Of a DNA stretch of 64,000 nt, positions 25,957 to 35,091 are shown piece after piece (the first letter of the stretch is position 1; every line of letters begins with the position of its first letter). A model generated the notes under the pieces. It made no database searches, was not told the DNA's origin, and saw only the letters and a list, made by a program, of their open reading frames with translations. Location of the stretch: the NCBI RefSeq assembly GCF_026343125.1, contig NZ_JAPEMB010000001.1, positions 6,081,501 through 6,145,500 of the forward strand, written 5' to 3'. Source of the stretch: Streptomyces sp. NBC_00094 (GTDB taxonomy: Bacteria > Actinomycetota > Actinomycetes > Streptomycetales > Streptomycetaceae). The translations under genes were made by a program, and so were the position numbers.

Positions 25957-26658
25957 TCAGGTCGCGGTAGGCGAGGCCGCCCAGGCGTACCGGTGTTCGG
26001 GGCGACCCGTCTCGCCGTACCGGAGCGAGAGCCGCACCCGGCCGGTCCGTTCCAGGAGTTTGAGGTAGCGCTGCGCTGTCTGGCGGCTCACCCCGGACCG
26101 CTCGGCGATCTCCTGAGCGGAGAGCGGGCCGTCGGCGGCGAGGAGGACCTGCCGGACCAGCTCGGCGGTCGTGGGGGAGTGCCCCTTCGGCAGGTCCGGG
26201 GCGACGGTGCCGGCCGCCAGGACGCCGAAGATCCGGTCCACCTCGGTCTGTTCCGCCTCGCCGCCGCTTCCGAGCGCACTCCCCAGGGCGCGTCGGAGCG
26301 CCGCGTACGCCTCCAGCTTGGTGCGCAGTCCGGCGAAGTTGAACGGCTTGACCAGGTACTGGAGGGCGCCGTGCCGCATGGCCGCCTGCACGGTGGCCAC
26401 GTCCCGGGCGGCGGTCACCATGATCACGTCGCACTGGTGGCCGCGCGCCCGGAGCTCCCGTACGGCGGCGAGGCCGTTCTCGTCCGGCAGGTAGTGGTCC
26501 AGGAGGATCAGGTCCACCGGATGCCCGTCCAGGGCGTCCAGCGCCTCGGCGGTCGAGTGGGCGGTGGCGGTCACCCGGAAGCCGGGGACCTTGGTGACGT
26601 ACGCGGCGTTGATCCGCGCCACGAGCACGTCGTCGTCCACCACGAGTACGTCGATCAT
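25957..26658 (-). CDS. two-component response regulator, CitB/DcuR type
   Basis: A 233-residue response regulator. The receiver domain occupies residues 1-120 with acidic residues DDD at 8-10, phospho-acceptor Asp54 in ILLDHYLPD, and Lys104 region in YLVKPFNF. The effector domain (~165-215) has a helix-turn-helix LSAQEIAERSGVSRQTAQRY, the form seen in CitB/DcuR/DpiA regulators. The gene overlaps the upstream kinase gene by four bases (ATGA), so the pair is coupled. It is convergent with the symporter gene; by analogy with citrate and C4-dicarboxylate systems it may activate that operon. Confidence 0.92.
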   Translation of the reverse strand: MIDVLVVDDDVLVARINAAYVTKVPGFRVTATAHSTAEALDALDGHPVDLILLDHYLPDENGLAAVRELRARGHQCDVIMVTAARDVATVQAAMRHGALQYLVKPFNFAGLRTKLEAYAALRRALGSALGSGGEAEQTEVDRIFGVLAAGTVAPDLPKGHSPTTAELVRQVLLAADGPLSAQEIAERSGVSRQTAQRYLKLLERTGRVRLSLRYGETGRPEHRYAWAASPTAT

Positions 26659-28382
26659 CGCGCCTCCCCGGCGGGCTCGGGTGCGACGGCGGTACCGACG
26701 GGGCCGGGTACGGGTCCGCGTGCGGGGCCAGGCCCGGGTACGTGCTCGGACTCGGGCTCGGTCAGGGCGTCCGGGAGGACGACGGTGAACTCGGCGCCGC
26801 CGTCCGGGCCACCGGCCACCCGGGCCGTGCCGCCCCTGCGCTCGGCCAGGCGGCGTACGAAGGCGAGGCCGAGCCCGCGCTTGCCGTGGGACGGCGGCTC
26901 CTTCGTCGACCAGCCGTCGGTGAAGATCACCTCACGGCGCTCCTCGGGAACGCCCGGGCCGCTGTCCGTGACCCGCAGCACGACCGTACGGCCCTCGGTG
27001 CGGAACGCGACCTCGATCCGGGCGCCGGGGGTGCCCGCGACGGCGTCCAGGGCGTTGTCGACGAGGTTGCCGACGACCGTGACCAGCTCGCGGGGGTCGA
27101 CCAGCCGGTCCGGCAGCAGGGACTCCGGGGAGAGCCGCAGCGACGCTCCGCGCTCGGCGGCGACGGTCGCCTTGCCGACCAGCAGGGCGGCGAGCAGGGG
27201 GTCGTGGACCTTCTCCGTGACCTGCTCGGCGGTGGCCCGGTGTACGCCGACCACCTCGGTGACGAACTCGACCGCCTCCTCGTGCAGATCCAGCTCCAGG
27301 AGTCCCAGGAGGGTGTGGAGCCGGTTGGCGTGCTCGTGGTCCTGGGCGCGGAGGGCGTCGATCAGACCCCGCGTCGAGTCCAGTTCGCGTCCGAGGCGCT
27401 CCAGCTCCGTACGGTCGCGCAGGGTCGCGACGGCGCCGCCGTCGTCCGTGGGCATCCGGTTGGCGATCAGCACGCGGTGGCCCTGGACGGTCACCAGGTC
27501 CTCGCCCGTGACCCGGCCGGCGAGGACGTCGGCGGTACGGCCCCCGCCGAGGACCTCGTCGAGCGGCCGGCCCGCGGCCTCGGGACCGAGACCGAGGAGG
27601 CGCTGCGCCTCGTCGTTCATGAGCCGCACGGAGCCGGTGCGGTCGATGGCCACGACACCCTCCCGGATGCCGTGCAGCATGGCCTCCCGCTCGGCGAGCA
27701 GCGCGGAGATGTCGGAGAAGGCCAGGTCGTGGGTCTGACGCTGGAGCCGCCGGGAGATCAGGTACGCGGCCAGGGCCCCGACGGCGAGCGCCCCGCCCGC
27801 GTACGCGAGGAGGCCGGGGATGGCGGCGAGGAGCCGGTCGCGGACGCTGTCGTACTCGATGCCGACCGAGACCGCGCCGACGATCCGGCCGTCCGCGTCC
27901 CGTAGCGGCGCCTTGCCGCGGGCGGAGCGGCCGAGCGTCCCGCTGTCGATCTCCATCACCTCGCGCCCCGCGAGGACGGCGCTGGGGTCCGTGGAGACCC
28001 GCCGGCCGATCTGCGCGGGGTCGGGGTGCGACCAGCGCGTGCCGTGGGTGTCCATGACCACGACGTACTCGGCGCCCGTGGACGTCCGGATCCGCTCGGC
28101 CTCCGTCTGGACCGGGCCCCGCGAGGAGGGCGGGGTGCCGGTGAGGTCGGCGGCGAGCCGCGGGGAGGCGCTGGTCTCGGCGATGGCCAGGGCCCGTCGC
28201 ATCGCCTGATCGTCGAGCTGCTCGCTGAGCGGGGCGAGGAAGAGCCCGGTGGCGAGGACGGTCACACCGGTCGCGATGGCCAGCTGCATCAGCAGGACCT
28301 GCGAGAACACCCGCTGCGGCCACCCGAACCGCCGACGGCGCGCGGGGGGCCGCGCGGGGCTGGTGCTCTGTGCGGGGTCCAT
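26655..28382 (-). CDS. sensor histidine kinase, CitA/DcuS type
   Basis: A 575-residue membrane kinase. A transmembrane helix at ~28-50 and another at ~185-207 bracket an extracytoplasmic PAS-like sensor of about 135 residues (EYVVVMDTHGTRWSHPDPAQ is the typical periplasmic citrate/dicarboxylate sensor strand set). A cytoplasmic PAS domain follows (AIDRTGSVRLMNDEAQRLLG). The H-box DHEHANRLHTLLGLLEL places the phosphorylated His at 349. The HATPase domain has VVGNLVDNALDA (N box) and GLGLAFVRRLAERRGG (G2 box). The ligand is probably a carboxylate. The tail after ~545 is Pro/Gly-rich. Start ATG 28382. Confidence 0.92.
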   Translation of the reverse strand: MDPAQSTSPARPPARRRRFGWPQRVFSQVLLMQLAIATGVTVLATGLFLAPLSEQLDDQAMRRALAIAETSASPRLAADLTGTPPSSRGPVQTEAERIRTSTGAEYVVVMDTHGTRWSHPDPAQIGRRVSTDPSAVLAGREVMEIDSGTLGRSARGKAPLRDADGRIVGAVSVGIEYDSVRDRLLAAIPGLLAYAGGALAVGALAAYLISRRLQRQTHDLAFSDISALLAEREAMLHGIREGVVAIDRTGSVRLMNDEAQRLLGLGPEAAGRPLDEVLGGGRTADVLAGRVTGEDLVTVQGHRVLIANRMPTDDGGAVATLRDRTELERLGRELDSTRGLIDALRAQDHEHANRLHTLLGLLELDLHEEAVEFVTEVVGVHRATAEQVTEKVHDPLLAALLVGKATVAAERGASLRLSPESLLPDRLVDPRELVTVVGNLVDNALDAVAGTPGARIEVAFRTEGRTVVLRVTDSGPGVPEERREVIFTDGWSTKEPPSHGKRGLGLAFVRRLAERRGGTARVAGGPDGGAEFTVVLPDALTEPESEHVPGPGPARGPVPGPVGTAVAPEPAGEAR

Positions 28383-28512
28383 GCCAGAAAAGGTAAAGGG
28401 CCGGGGCCCGCGACCGGAAATGTACGGCCGGGGGGGCGACGCCCGGGTCCGGGCCGCAGGGCGTGCCCGAGCCCGGTGCGGAGTGCCCGGTGGGGTGGTT
28501 CCGCCTATCCTG

Positions 28513-28540
28513 GGGCTTTCCCGCGGCCGTGGGAAAGCCC
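28513..28540 (+). other. perfect hairpin in the leader of the COG0523 gene
   Basis: The arms gggctttccc and gggaaagccc (10 bp, perfect) enclose an 8-base loop. The structure ends 19 bases before the TTG start and just before the cggagg ribosome-binding site, so it could act on translation, or be an operator. Confidence 0.55.
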
Positions 28541-28559
28541 GCGACCGGAGGCACGACTC

Positions 28560-29612
28560 TTGAGCACGCAGCAGATCCCCGTCGTCGTCCTCGCCGGGTT
28601 TCTCGGGGCGGGGAAGACCACGCTCCTCAACCACCTGCTGCGCAGCGCCCGGGGCACCCGTATCGGGGTCATGGTCAACGACTTCGGGGACATCGGCATC
28701 GACGCGATGACGGTCGCCGGGCAGGTCGGGTCCACCGTCTCGCTCGGCAACGGCTGTCTGTGCTGCGCGGTCGACGCGAGCGAGCTCGACGAGTACCTGG
28801 AGGTCCTGACCCGGCCCGAGTCCCGGCTCGACGTGATCGTGATCGAGGCCAGCGGCCTCGCCGAGCCGCAGGAACTGGTCCGCATGGTGCTCGCCAGCGA
28901 GAACGAGCGGATCGTCTACGGCGGACTCGTCCAGGTCGTCGACGCGGCCGAGTTCGACACCACCCGGCGGCTTCATCCCGAGACCGACAGGCACCTCGCC
29001 ATCGCCGACCTCGTGGTCGTCAACAAGGCCGACCAGGTCCCGGAGGACCGGCTGCGGGCCGTCCGGGAGACGGTGACGGGCCTCGCGGGGCGGGCCGCCG
29101 TGGTCGAGGCGTCCCACGGGCGGGTCGAGCCGGAGCTGCTCTTCGACCGGGTGGTGCCCGAGGGCGAGATCGAGGGCCAGATGTCGATCGAGGACGTCCT
29201 GTACGGTCCCGAGGACGACGCGGAGGCCCATCCGCACGCGGCGTACGAGACGCTCTCCCTGACCGCCGCGACCCCACTGCACCCGCGCCGGCTCATGGAC
29301 TTCCTGGACGCGCGGCCCGAGGGCCTCTACCGGATCAAGGGCTTCGTCGACCTCGGCGCCGCCGACCCGGTCAACCGCTACACCGTGCACGCGGTCGGCC
29401 GCTTCCTGCGCTTCTACCCCGAGCCGTGGCCGGCCGGCGAGGAGCGGCTCACCCAGCTCGTCCTGATCGGCTCCGGCATCGACGCGGCCGGTCTCCGCAA
29501 GGAGCTCGCCGGATGCGCGCTGAACGGTCCGCAGGACGCCCCCGACGAGCACAGCATGTGGGGCGTCCTGCGGTACGTGCGACAGACGGAGGAAGAGCCG
29601 GACGAGAGCTAG
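28560..29612 (+). CDS. CobW/COG0523-family GTPase (probable metal chaperone)
   Basis: A 350-residue G3E-family GTPase. The P-loop GFLGAGKT lies at residues 13-20, the family metal motif GNGCLCCAV has the CxCC cysteines at 66, 68 and 69, and NKAD at 155-158 gives guanine specificity. The C-terminal CobW domain (~230-340) is present (LYRIKGFVDLG, AVGRFLRFYPEPW). Members deliver zinc or cobalt to target enzymes, often under zinc limitation. The start is TTG at 28560, preceded by cggagg. I see no clear Zur box. A hairpin lies in the leader and a palindromic terminator overlaps the stop. Confidence 0.9.
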   Translation: MSTQQIPVVVLAGFLGAGKTTLLNHLLRSARGTRIGVMVNDFGDIGIDAMTVAGQVGSTVSLGNGCLCCAVDASELDEYLEVLTRPESRLDVIVIEASGLAEPQELVRMVLASENERIVYGGLVQVVDAAEFDTTRRLHPETDRHLAIADLVVVNKADQVPEDRLRAVRETVTGLAGRAAVVEASHGRVEPELLFDRVVPEGEIEGQMSIEDVLYGPEDDAEAHPHAAYETLSLTAATPLHPRRLMDFLDARPEGLYRIKGFVDLGAADPVNRYTVHAVGRFLRFYPEPWPAGEERLTQLVLIGSGIDAAGLRKELAGCALNGPQDAPDEHSMWGVLRYVRQTEEEPDES

Positions 29613-29647
29613 GGCCGTCCGGCGGATCAGGGCCGGACAGGCCCTAG
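29609..29647. terminator. palindromic intergenic element acting as convergent terminator
   Basis: ctagggcc plus gtccgg pairs with ccggac and ggccctag with one bulge. It begins inside the last codons of the COG0523 gene, 33 bases from the end of the convergent parC. A related half-copy lies at 51356-51384. Confidence 0.75.
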
Positions 29648-29679
29648 GGCTCGATACTCCCCCGGGGGTGGCTCGCCGA

Positions 29680-32136
29680 TCAGGCCGGGCTCGCCACCAC
29701 CTCCACCGGCTGGGGCAGCGGGGTGCCCGAGCCGTCGCGGCGCGGGTCCACCTCCGGCAGCGGCACCGGGGTCCCGTTCTTCTGCGCGGCCCGGGCCGGC
29801 GTGGTGCCCGCCCAGGCCAGGATCAGGACGTCCTCGCCCTTCAGGAACCGCTGGCAGCGGACACCGCCCGTCGCGCGGCCCTTGCGCGGGTACTGGTCGA
29901 AGGGGGTCAGCTTCGCCGACGTACCCGCCGCGGCATCCAGCGTCCCGGTGGAGCCCGCCACGGTGAAGACCACGGCGTCCGCCGCCGGGTCCACGGCTGT
30001 GAACGAGAGCACCTCGGCTCCCGCGGTCAGCTTGACGCCCGCCATGCCACCGGCCGGCCGGCCCTGCGGCCGTACCTGCGCGGCCGGGTAGCGCAGGAGC
30101 TGGGCGTCGGAGGTGATGAAGACCAGGTCCTCCTCGCCCGTCCGCAGCTCGGCCGCGCCGACGATCCGGTCACCGTCCTTGAGCGTGATGACCTCCAGCT
30201 CGTCCTTGTTCGCCGGGTAGTCCGGCACGACGCGCTTCACCACGCCCTGCAGCGTGCCGAGCGCGAGACCCGGCGATGACTCGTCGAGCGTGGTCAGGCA
30301 GACCACCGACTCGTCCGCCTCCAGGGACAGGAACTCCGAGAGCGGCGCGCCGCCCGCGAGGTTCGGCGTGGCCGCGGTGTCCGGGAGCTGCGGCAGGTCG
30401 ATCACCGCGATCCGCAGCAGCCGGCCGTCGGACGTCACCGCACCGACGTCCCCGCGCTGGGTGGCGGCCACCGCCGACACGATCAGGTCGTGCTTGGTCC
30501 GCGGGGCGTCCGGGTCGACCGGCGGCAGCTCCGCCGTCGCCGTACGGGCCAGCAGACCGGTCGAGGAGAGCAGCACCCGGCAGGGGTCGTCCGCGACCTC
30601 CAGGGGTACGGCCGCGACGGGCGCGCCCGCCGATTCGAGCAGGACGGTCCGCCGGTCGTTGGCGAACTTCTTGGCGACCGAGGCCAGTTCCGTCGAGACC
30701 AGCTTCCGCAGCTCCGCGTCGGAGTCGAGGATCCCGGTCAGCTCGTCGATCTCGCCGTTGAGCCGGTCGCGCTCGGTCTCCAGCTCGATGCGGTCGAACT
30801 TGGTGAGGCGGCGCAGCGGCGTGTCCAGGATGTACTGCGTCTGGATCTCGCTCAGCGAGAAGCGCTCCATCAGGCGCTCCTTCGCCTGTGCGGAGTTGTC
30901 GCTCTCCCGGATGATCCGGATGACCTCGTCGATGTCGAGGAGCGCGACGAGCAGGCCCTCGACCAGGTGCAGACGGTCGCGCTTCTTGGACCGGCGGAAC
31001 TCGGAGCGGCGGCGGACGACCTCGAAGCGGTGGTCGAGGTAGACCTCCAGGAGCTCCTTGAGGCCGAGCGTGAGCGGCTGGCCGTCGACCAGCGCCACGT
31101 TGTTGATGCCGAAGGACTCCTCCATCGGCGTCAGCTTGTAGAGCTGCTCCAGGACCGCCTCCGGCACGAAGCCGTTCTTGATCTCGATGACGAGCCGCAG
31201 GCCGTGGTTGCGGTCGGTGAGGTCCTTGACGTCCGCGATGCCCTGGAGCTTCTTGGAGCCGACGAGGTCCTTGATCTTGGAGATGACCTTCTCGGGGCCG
31301 ACCGTGAAGGGCAGCTCGGTCACGACGATGCCCTTGCGGCGCGCCGTCACGTTGTCCACGGTCGTCGTGGCGCGGATCTTGAAGGAGCCGCGACCCGACT
31401 CGTACGCGTCCTTGATGCCCGCGAGGCCGACGATCCGTCCGCCGGTGGGCAGGTCGGGGCCGGGCACGAAGCGCATCAGCGTCTCGAGGTCGGCGTTCGG
31501 GTGGCGGATCAGGTGGCGGGCCGCCGCGATCACCTCGCCGAGGTTGTGCGGGGGCATGTTGGTCGCCATGCCGACCGCGATCCCGGACGCGCCGTTGACC
31601 AGCAGGTTCGGGTAGGCGGCGGGCAGTGCCACCGGCTCCTGCTCCTGGCCGTCGTAGTTCGGCGTGAAGTCGACCGTGTCCTCGTCGATGGACTCGGTCA
31701 TGAGCAGCGCGGCCGGCGCCATCCGCGACTCGGTGTAACGCATGGCGGCCGGCGGGTCGTCGTTGCCGAGGGAACCGAAGTTTCCGTGGCCGTCGACGAG
31801 GGGGAGCCGCATGGAGAAGGGCTGTGCCATGCGGACCATGGCGTCGTAGATCGACGCGTCGCCGTGCGGGTGGAGCTTGCCCATCACCTCGCCGACGACA
31901 CGGGCGCACTTGACGAACCCGCGCTCGGGGCGGAGCCCCATCTCGCCCATCTGGTAGACGATGCGGCGCTGGACGGGCTTCATGCCGTCGCGGGCGTCGG
32001 GGAGCGCGCGAGAGTAGATCACCGAGTACGCGTACTCGAGGAAGGAGCCCTGCATCTCGTCGACGACGTCGATGTCGAGGATCCTCTCCTCGTACGCGTC
32101 GTCCGGCGGCGGTGTCTTCGTGCTGCGGCGGGCCAT
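29680..32136 (-). CDS. parC: DNA topoisomerase IV subunit A (GyrA/ParC family)
   Basis: An 818-residue DNA-cleaving subunit of a type IIA topoisomerase, partner of the subunit B gene at 21.6-23.7 kb. The winged-helix breakage domain has RALPDARDGMKPVQRRIVY, HPHGDASIYDAM and the active-site Arg133-Tyr134 in AAMRYTESR. The tower and coiled-coil gate follow, and residues ~500-810 form a C-terminal beta-pinwheel-like domain with repeated VVCLTTLDES / LVFITSDAQ units. No GyrA box (QRRGGKG) is visible, consistent with topoisomerase IV rather than gyrase. Codon 94, equivalent to E. coli GyrA Ser83, is Ala. Start ATG 32136, with aaggag about eleven bases upstream. Confidence 0.93.
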   Translation of the reverse strand: MARRSTKTPPPDDAYEERILDIDVVDEMQGSFLEYAYSVIYSRALPDARDGMKPVQRRIVYQMGEMGLRPERGFVKCARVVGEVMGKLHPHGDASIYDAMVRMAQPFSMRLPLVDGHGNFGSLGNDDPPAAMRYTESRMAPAALLMTESIDEDTVDFTPNYDGQEQEPVALPAAYPNLLVNGASGIAVGMATNMPPHNLGEVIAAARHLIRHPNADLETLMRFVPGPDLPTGGRIVGLAGIKDAYESGRGSFKIRATTTVDNVTARRKGIVVTELPFTVGPEKVISKIKDLVGSKKLQGIADVKDLTDRNHGLRLVIEIKNGFVPEAVLEQLYKLTPMEESFGINNVALVDGQPLTLGLKELLEVYLDHRFEVVRRRSEFRRSKKRDRLHLVEGLLVALLDIDEVIRIIRESDNSAQAKERLMERFSLSEIQTQYILDTPLRRLTKFDRIELETERDRLNGEIDELTGILDSDAELRKLVSTELASVAKKFANDRRTVLLESAGAPVAAVPLEVADDPCRVLLSSTGLLARTATAELPPVDPDAPRTKHDLIVSAVAATQRGDVGAVTSDGRLLRIAVIDLPQLPDTAATPNLAGGAPLSEFLSLEADESVVCLTTLDESSPGLALGTLQGVVKRVVPDYPANKDELEVITLKDGDRIVGAAELRTGEEDLVFITSDAQLLRYPAAQVRPQGRPAGGMAGVKLTAGAEVLSFTAVDPAADAVVFTVAGSTGTLDAAAGTSAKLTPFDQYPRKGRATGGVRCQRFLKGEDVLILAWAGTTPARAAQKNGTPVPLPEVDPRRDGSGTPLPQPVEVVASPA

Positions 32137-32317
32137 CGCGGCTGCGGCTCCTTCACCAACATGGTTGATCTGACGCGGACCATTGTGGACCGTGCCACCG
32201 ACAACGCCGACCGCGACCCGGAAGAGGGACATCACGAAGGGTCGGGAACTTCGCCAGGTGTCGGCGCGCTTGCATACAGTGGCAGGACCTTTTCACATCG
32301 CGATCGAAGGGACGTAC

Positions 32318-33664
32318 ATGCCCATGGGTCACACGGCCACGGCCGAGGCCGGCTCCGGCGGCCTGACAGCGACCGAGCACCGGTTGGCGAACGGCCTGCG
32401 CGTGGTGCTCTCGGAGGACCACCTGACCCCGGTCGCCGCGGTCTGCCTCTGGTACGACGTCGGTTCGCGCCACGAGGTCGAGGGCCGCACGGGCCTCGCC
32501 CACCTCTTCGAGCACCTGATGTTCCAGGGTTCGAAGCAGGTCCACGGGAACGGGCACTTCGAGCTCGTGCAGGGCGCGGGCGGCTCGCTCAACGGCACGA
32601 CGAGCTTCGAGCGCACCAACTACTTCGAGACCATGCCCACCCACCAGCTGGAGCTCGCGCTCTGGCTGGAGGCGGACCGCATGGGCTCGCTGCTCGCCGC
32701 CCTGGACGACGAGTCCATGGAGAACCAGCGGGACGTCGTCAAGAACGAGCGCCGCCAGCGCTACGACAACGTGCCGTACGGCACGGCCTTCGAGAAGCTG
32801 ACCGCGCTGGCCTACCCGGAGGGCCACCCGTACCACCACACGCCGATCGGCTCCATGGCGGACCTGGACGCGGCCACGCTGGAGGACGCGCGCAACTTCT
32901 TCCGCACGTACTACGCGCCGAACAACGCGGTGCTGTCCGTCGTCGGCGACATCGACCCGGAGCAGACCCTCGCGTGGGTCGAGAAGTACTTCGGCTCGAT
33001 CGCCTCCCACGACGGCAAGCTGCCCCCGCGCGACGGCTCGCTGCCCGACGTCATCGGCGAGCAGCTGCGTGAGGTCGTCGAGGAGGAGGTCCCGGCCCGC
33101 GCGCTGATGGCCGCCTACCGGCTGCCGCACGACGGCACGCGCGAGTGCGACGCCGCCGACCTGGCCCTGACGGTCCTCGGTGGCGGCGAGTCCTCCCGTC
33201 TGCACAACCGTCTGGTCCGCCGTGACCGTACGGCCGTCGCCGCCGGTTTCGGCCTGCTGCGGCTCGCGGGGGCGCCCTCGCTCGGCTGGCTGGACGTCAA
33301 GACCTCGGGCGGTGTCGAGGTCCCGCAGATCGAGGCCGCCGTCGACGAGGAGCTGGCCCGCTTCGCCGCCGAGGGTCCGACGCCCGAGGAGATGGAGCGC
33401 GCGCAGGCCCAGTTGGAGCGCGAGTGGCTCGACCGGCTCGGCACCGTCGCGGGCCGCGCCGACGAACTGTGCCGGTTCGCCGTGCTGTTCGGTGACCCGC
33501 AGCTCGCCCTCACGGCCGTCGACCGGGTCCTGGACATCACCGCCGAGGAGGTGCAGGCGGTCGCCGCGGCCAAGCTGCGCCCCGACAACCGCGCGGTGCT
33601 CGTCTACGAGCCGGTCAGCACCGAACAGAGCGACAGCGACGAGGAAGAGGGAGCGGACCAGTGA
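32318..33664 (+). CDS. M16 family zinc peptidase, catalytic partner
   Basis: A 448-residue peptidase of the pitrilysin/M16 family. The inverted zinc motif HLFEH is at residues 62-66, preceded by GLAHLFEHLMFQG, and the distal glutamate is in the helix DVVKNERRQRYDN about 75 residues later, so the site looks intact. Residues ~190-380 form the M16 C-terminal domain. No signal peptide is visible, so a cytosolic peptide-degrading or processing role is likely. The next gene overlaps by four bases and encodes a second M16 protein without the zinc motif, matching the two-subunit M16B arrangement. Start ATG 32318 with gaaggga upstream; an in-frame ATG six bases later is an alternative. Confidence 0.92.
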   Translation: MPMGHTATAEAGSGGLTATEHRLANGLRVVLSEDHLTPVAAVCLWYDVGSRHEVEGRTGLAHLFEHLMFQGSKQVHGNGHFELVQGAGGSLNGTTSFERTNYFETMPTHQLELALWLEADRMGSLLAALDDESMENQRDVVKNERRQRYDNVPYGTAFEKLTALAYPEGHPYHHTPIGSMADLDAATLEDARNFFRTYYAPNNAVLSVVGDIDPEQTLAWVEKYFGSIASHDGKLPPRDGSLPDVIGEQLREVVEEEVPARALMAAYRLPHDGTRECDAADLALTVLGGGESSRLHNRLVRRDRTAVAAGFGLLRLAGAPSLGWLDVKTSGGVEVPQIEAAVDEELARFAAEGPTPEEMERAQAQLEREWLDRLGTVAGRADELCRFAVLFGDPQLALTAVDRVLDITAEEVQAVAAAKLRPDNRAVLVYEPVSTEQSDSDEEEGADQ

Positions 33665-35058
33665 CCGACGCTGCCGTGTCTTTGACCAGCATGGACTTCC
33701 ACCCGCAGCCGCGGCCGGGTGTCGCCAGGCCGTGGGCCTTCCCCGCCCCGGACCGGGGGGCGCTGACCAACGGGCTGACGGTCCTGACCAGTCACCGTCC
33801 CGGCCAGCAGGTCGTCGCCGTGGAGATCTTCCTGCCGGCTCCGCTGGACGCCGAGCCGGCAGGTCTCGACGGTGTCGCCACGATCATGGCCCGCGCGCTC
33901 TTCGAGGGCACGGACCAGCGCACCGCCGAGGAGTTCGCGGCCGACCTGGAGCGCTGCGGCGCCACGCTCGACGCGCACGCGGACCACCCGGGCGTACGGG
34001 TCTCCCTGGAGGTCCCGGTCTCCCGGCTGCCCAAGGCGCTCGGGCTGGTCTCCGAGGCCCTGATCGCCCCGGCGTTCCTGGAGAGCGAGGTGGAGCGCCT
34101 GGTGCGCAACCGCCTCGACGAGATCCCGCACGAGTCGGCCAACCCGGCCCGCCGCGCTGCCAAGCAGCTCTCCAAGGAGCTCTTCCCGGCCGAGTCCCGG
34201 ATGTCCCGGCCGCGCCAGGGCACGGAGGAGACGGTCGTCGCGATCGACGCCGCCGCGGTCCGCGCCTTCTACGAGGCGTACGTCCGCCCCGGCACGGCCA
34301 CCGCCGTGGTCGTCGGCGATCTGACGGGCGTGGACCTGGACAAGGTCCTGGCCGAGACCCTGGGCGCCTGGACCGGCGAGCCGGCCGAGCCGCTCCCGAT
34401 GCCGCCGATCACCGCCGACGACACCGGACGGGTCGTCATCGTGGACCGGCCCGGCGCCGTCCAGACGCAGTTGCTCATCGGCCGGATCGGTGCGGACCGG
34501 CACGACAGGGTCTGGGCCGCCCAGATCCTGGGCACGTACTGCCTCGGTGGCACGCTCACCTCGCGTCTCGACCGGGTCCTGCGCGAGGAGAAGGGCTACA
34601 CGTACGGCGTGCGGGCCTTCGGGCAGGTGCTCCGCTCCGACGCCGAGGGGAACGGCGCGTCGATGCTCGCCATCAGCGGCTCGATCGACACGCCCAACAC
34701 CGGCCCGGCACTTGACGACCTGTGGAAGGTGCTGCGGACCCTCGCCGCGGAGGGCCTCACGGACGCCGAGCGCGAGACGGCCGTGCAGAACCTGGTGGGT
34801 GTGGCTCCGCTCAAGTACGAGACGGCCGCCTCGGTCGCCGGGACGCTCGCCGACCAGGTGGAGCAGCATCTCCCGGACGACTACCAGGCCCGGTTGTACG
34901 CGCTCCTCGCCGAGACCGGCACCGTGGAGGCGACCGCGGCCGTGGTCAACGCCTTCCCGGTGGACCGGCTCGTCACCGTGCTCGTGGGCGACGCGGCGCA
35001 GATCGCGGAGCCGGTGCGCGCGCTCGGCATCGGTGAAGTCACCGTCGTGGCAGGCTGA
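33661..35058 (+). CDS. M16 family peptidase homologue, non-catalytic partner
   Basis: A 465-residue M16-like protein coupled to the preceding catalytic M16 gene (GTG start overlaps its TGA). Where the zinc motif HxxEH should be, the sequence reads GVATIMARALFEG (residues ~71-83), so there is no metal site. It keeps the segment EEKGYTYGVRAFGQ near residue 310, which carries the Tyr/Arg region that M16B pairs use to shape the active site from the non-catalytic subunit. It therefore probably forms a heterodimer with its neighbour. No signal peptide or membrane segments. A hairpin follows 34 bases after the stop. Confidence 0.9.
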   Translation: MTDAAVSLTSMDFHPQPRPGVARPWAFPAPDRGALTNGLTVLTSHRPGQQVVAVEIFLPAPLDAEPAGLDGVATIMARALFEGTDQRTAEEFAADLERCGATLDAHADHPGVRVSLEVPVSRLPKALGLVSEALIAPAFLESEVERLVRNRLDEIPHESANPARRAAKQLSKELFPAESRMSRPRQGTEETVVAIDAAAVRAFYEAYVRPGTATAVVVGDLTGVDLDKVLAETLGAWTGEPAEPLPMPPITADDTGRVVIVDRPGAVQTQLLIGRIGADRHDRVWAAQILGTYCLGGTLTSRLDRVLREEKGYTYGVRAFGQVLRSDAEGNGASMLAISGSIDTPNTGPALDDLWKVLRTLAAEGLTDAERETAVQNLVGVAPLKYETAASVAGTLADQVEQHLPDDYQARLYALLAETGTVEATAAVVNAFPVDRLVTVLVGDAAQIAEPVRALGIGEVTVVAG

Positions 35059-35091
35059 TCGGCTGATCGCACCTGCCGGACCCGGCAACGG

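Noticed and set aside
26742..27905. A 387-codon plus-strand frame opposite the sensor kinase
   Set aside because: Antisense to a complete histidine kinase and lacking any recognisable domain.
28505..28545. The leader hairpin of the COG0523 gene considered as a Zur box
   Set aside because: Streptomyces Zur sites are AT-rich palindromes around aATGATttt-type cores; this GC-rich stem does not match.
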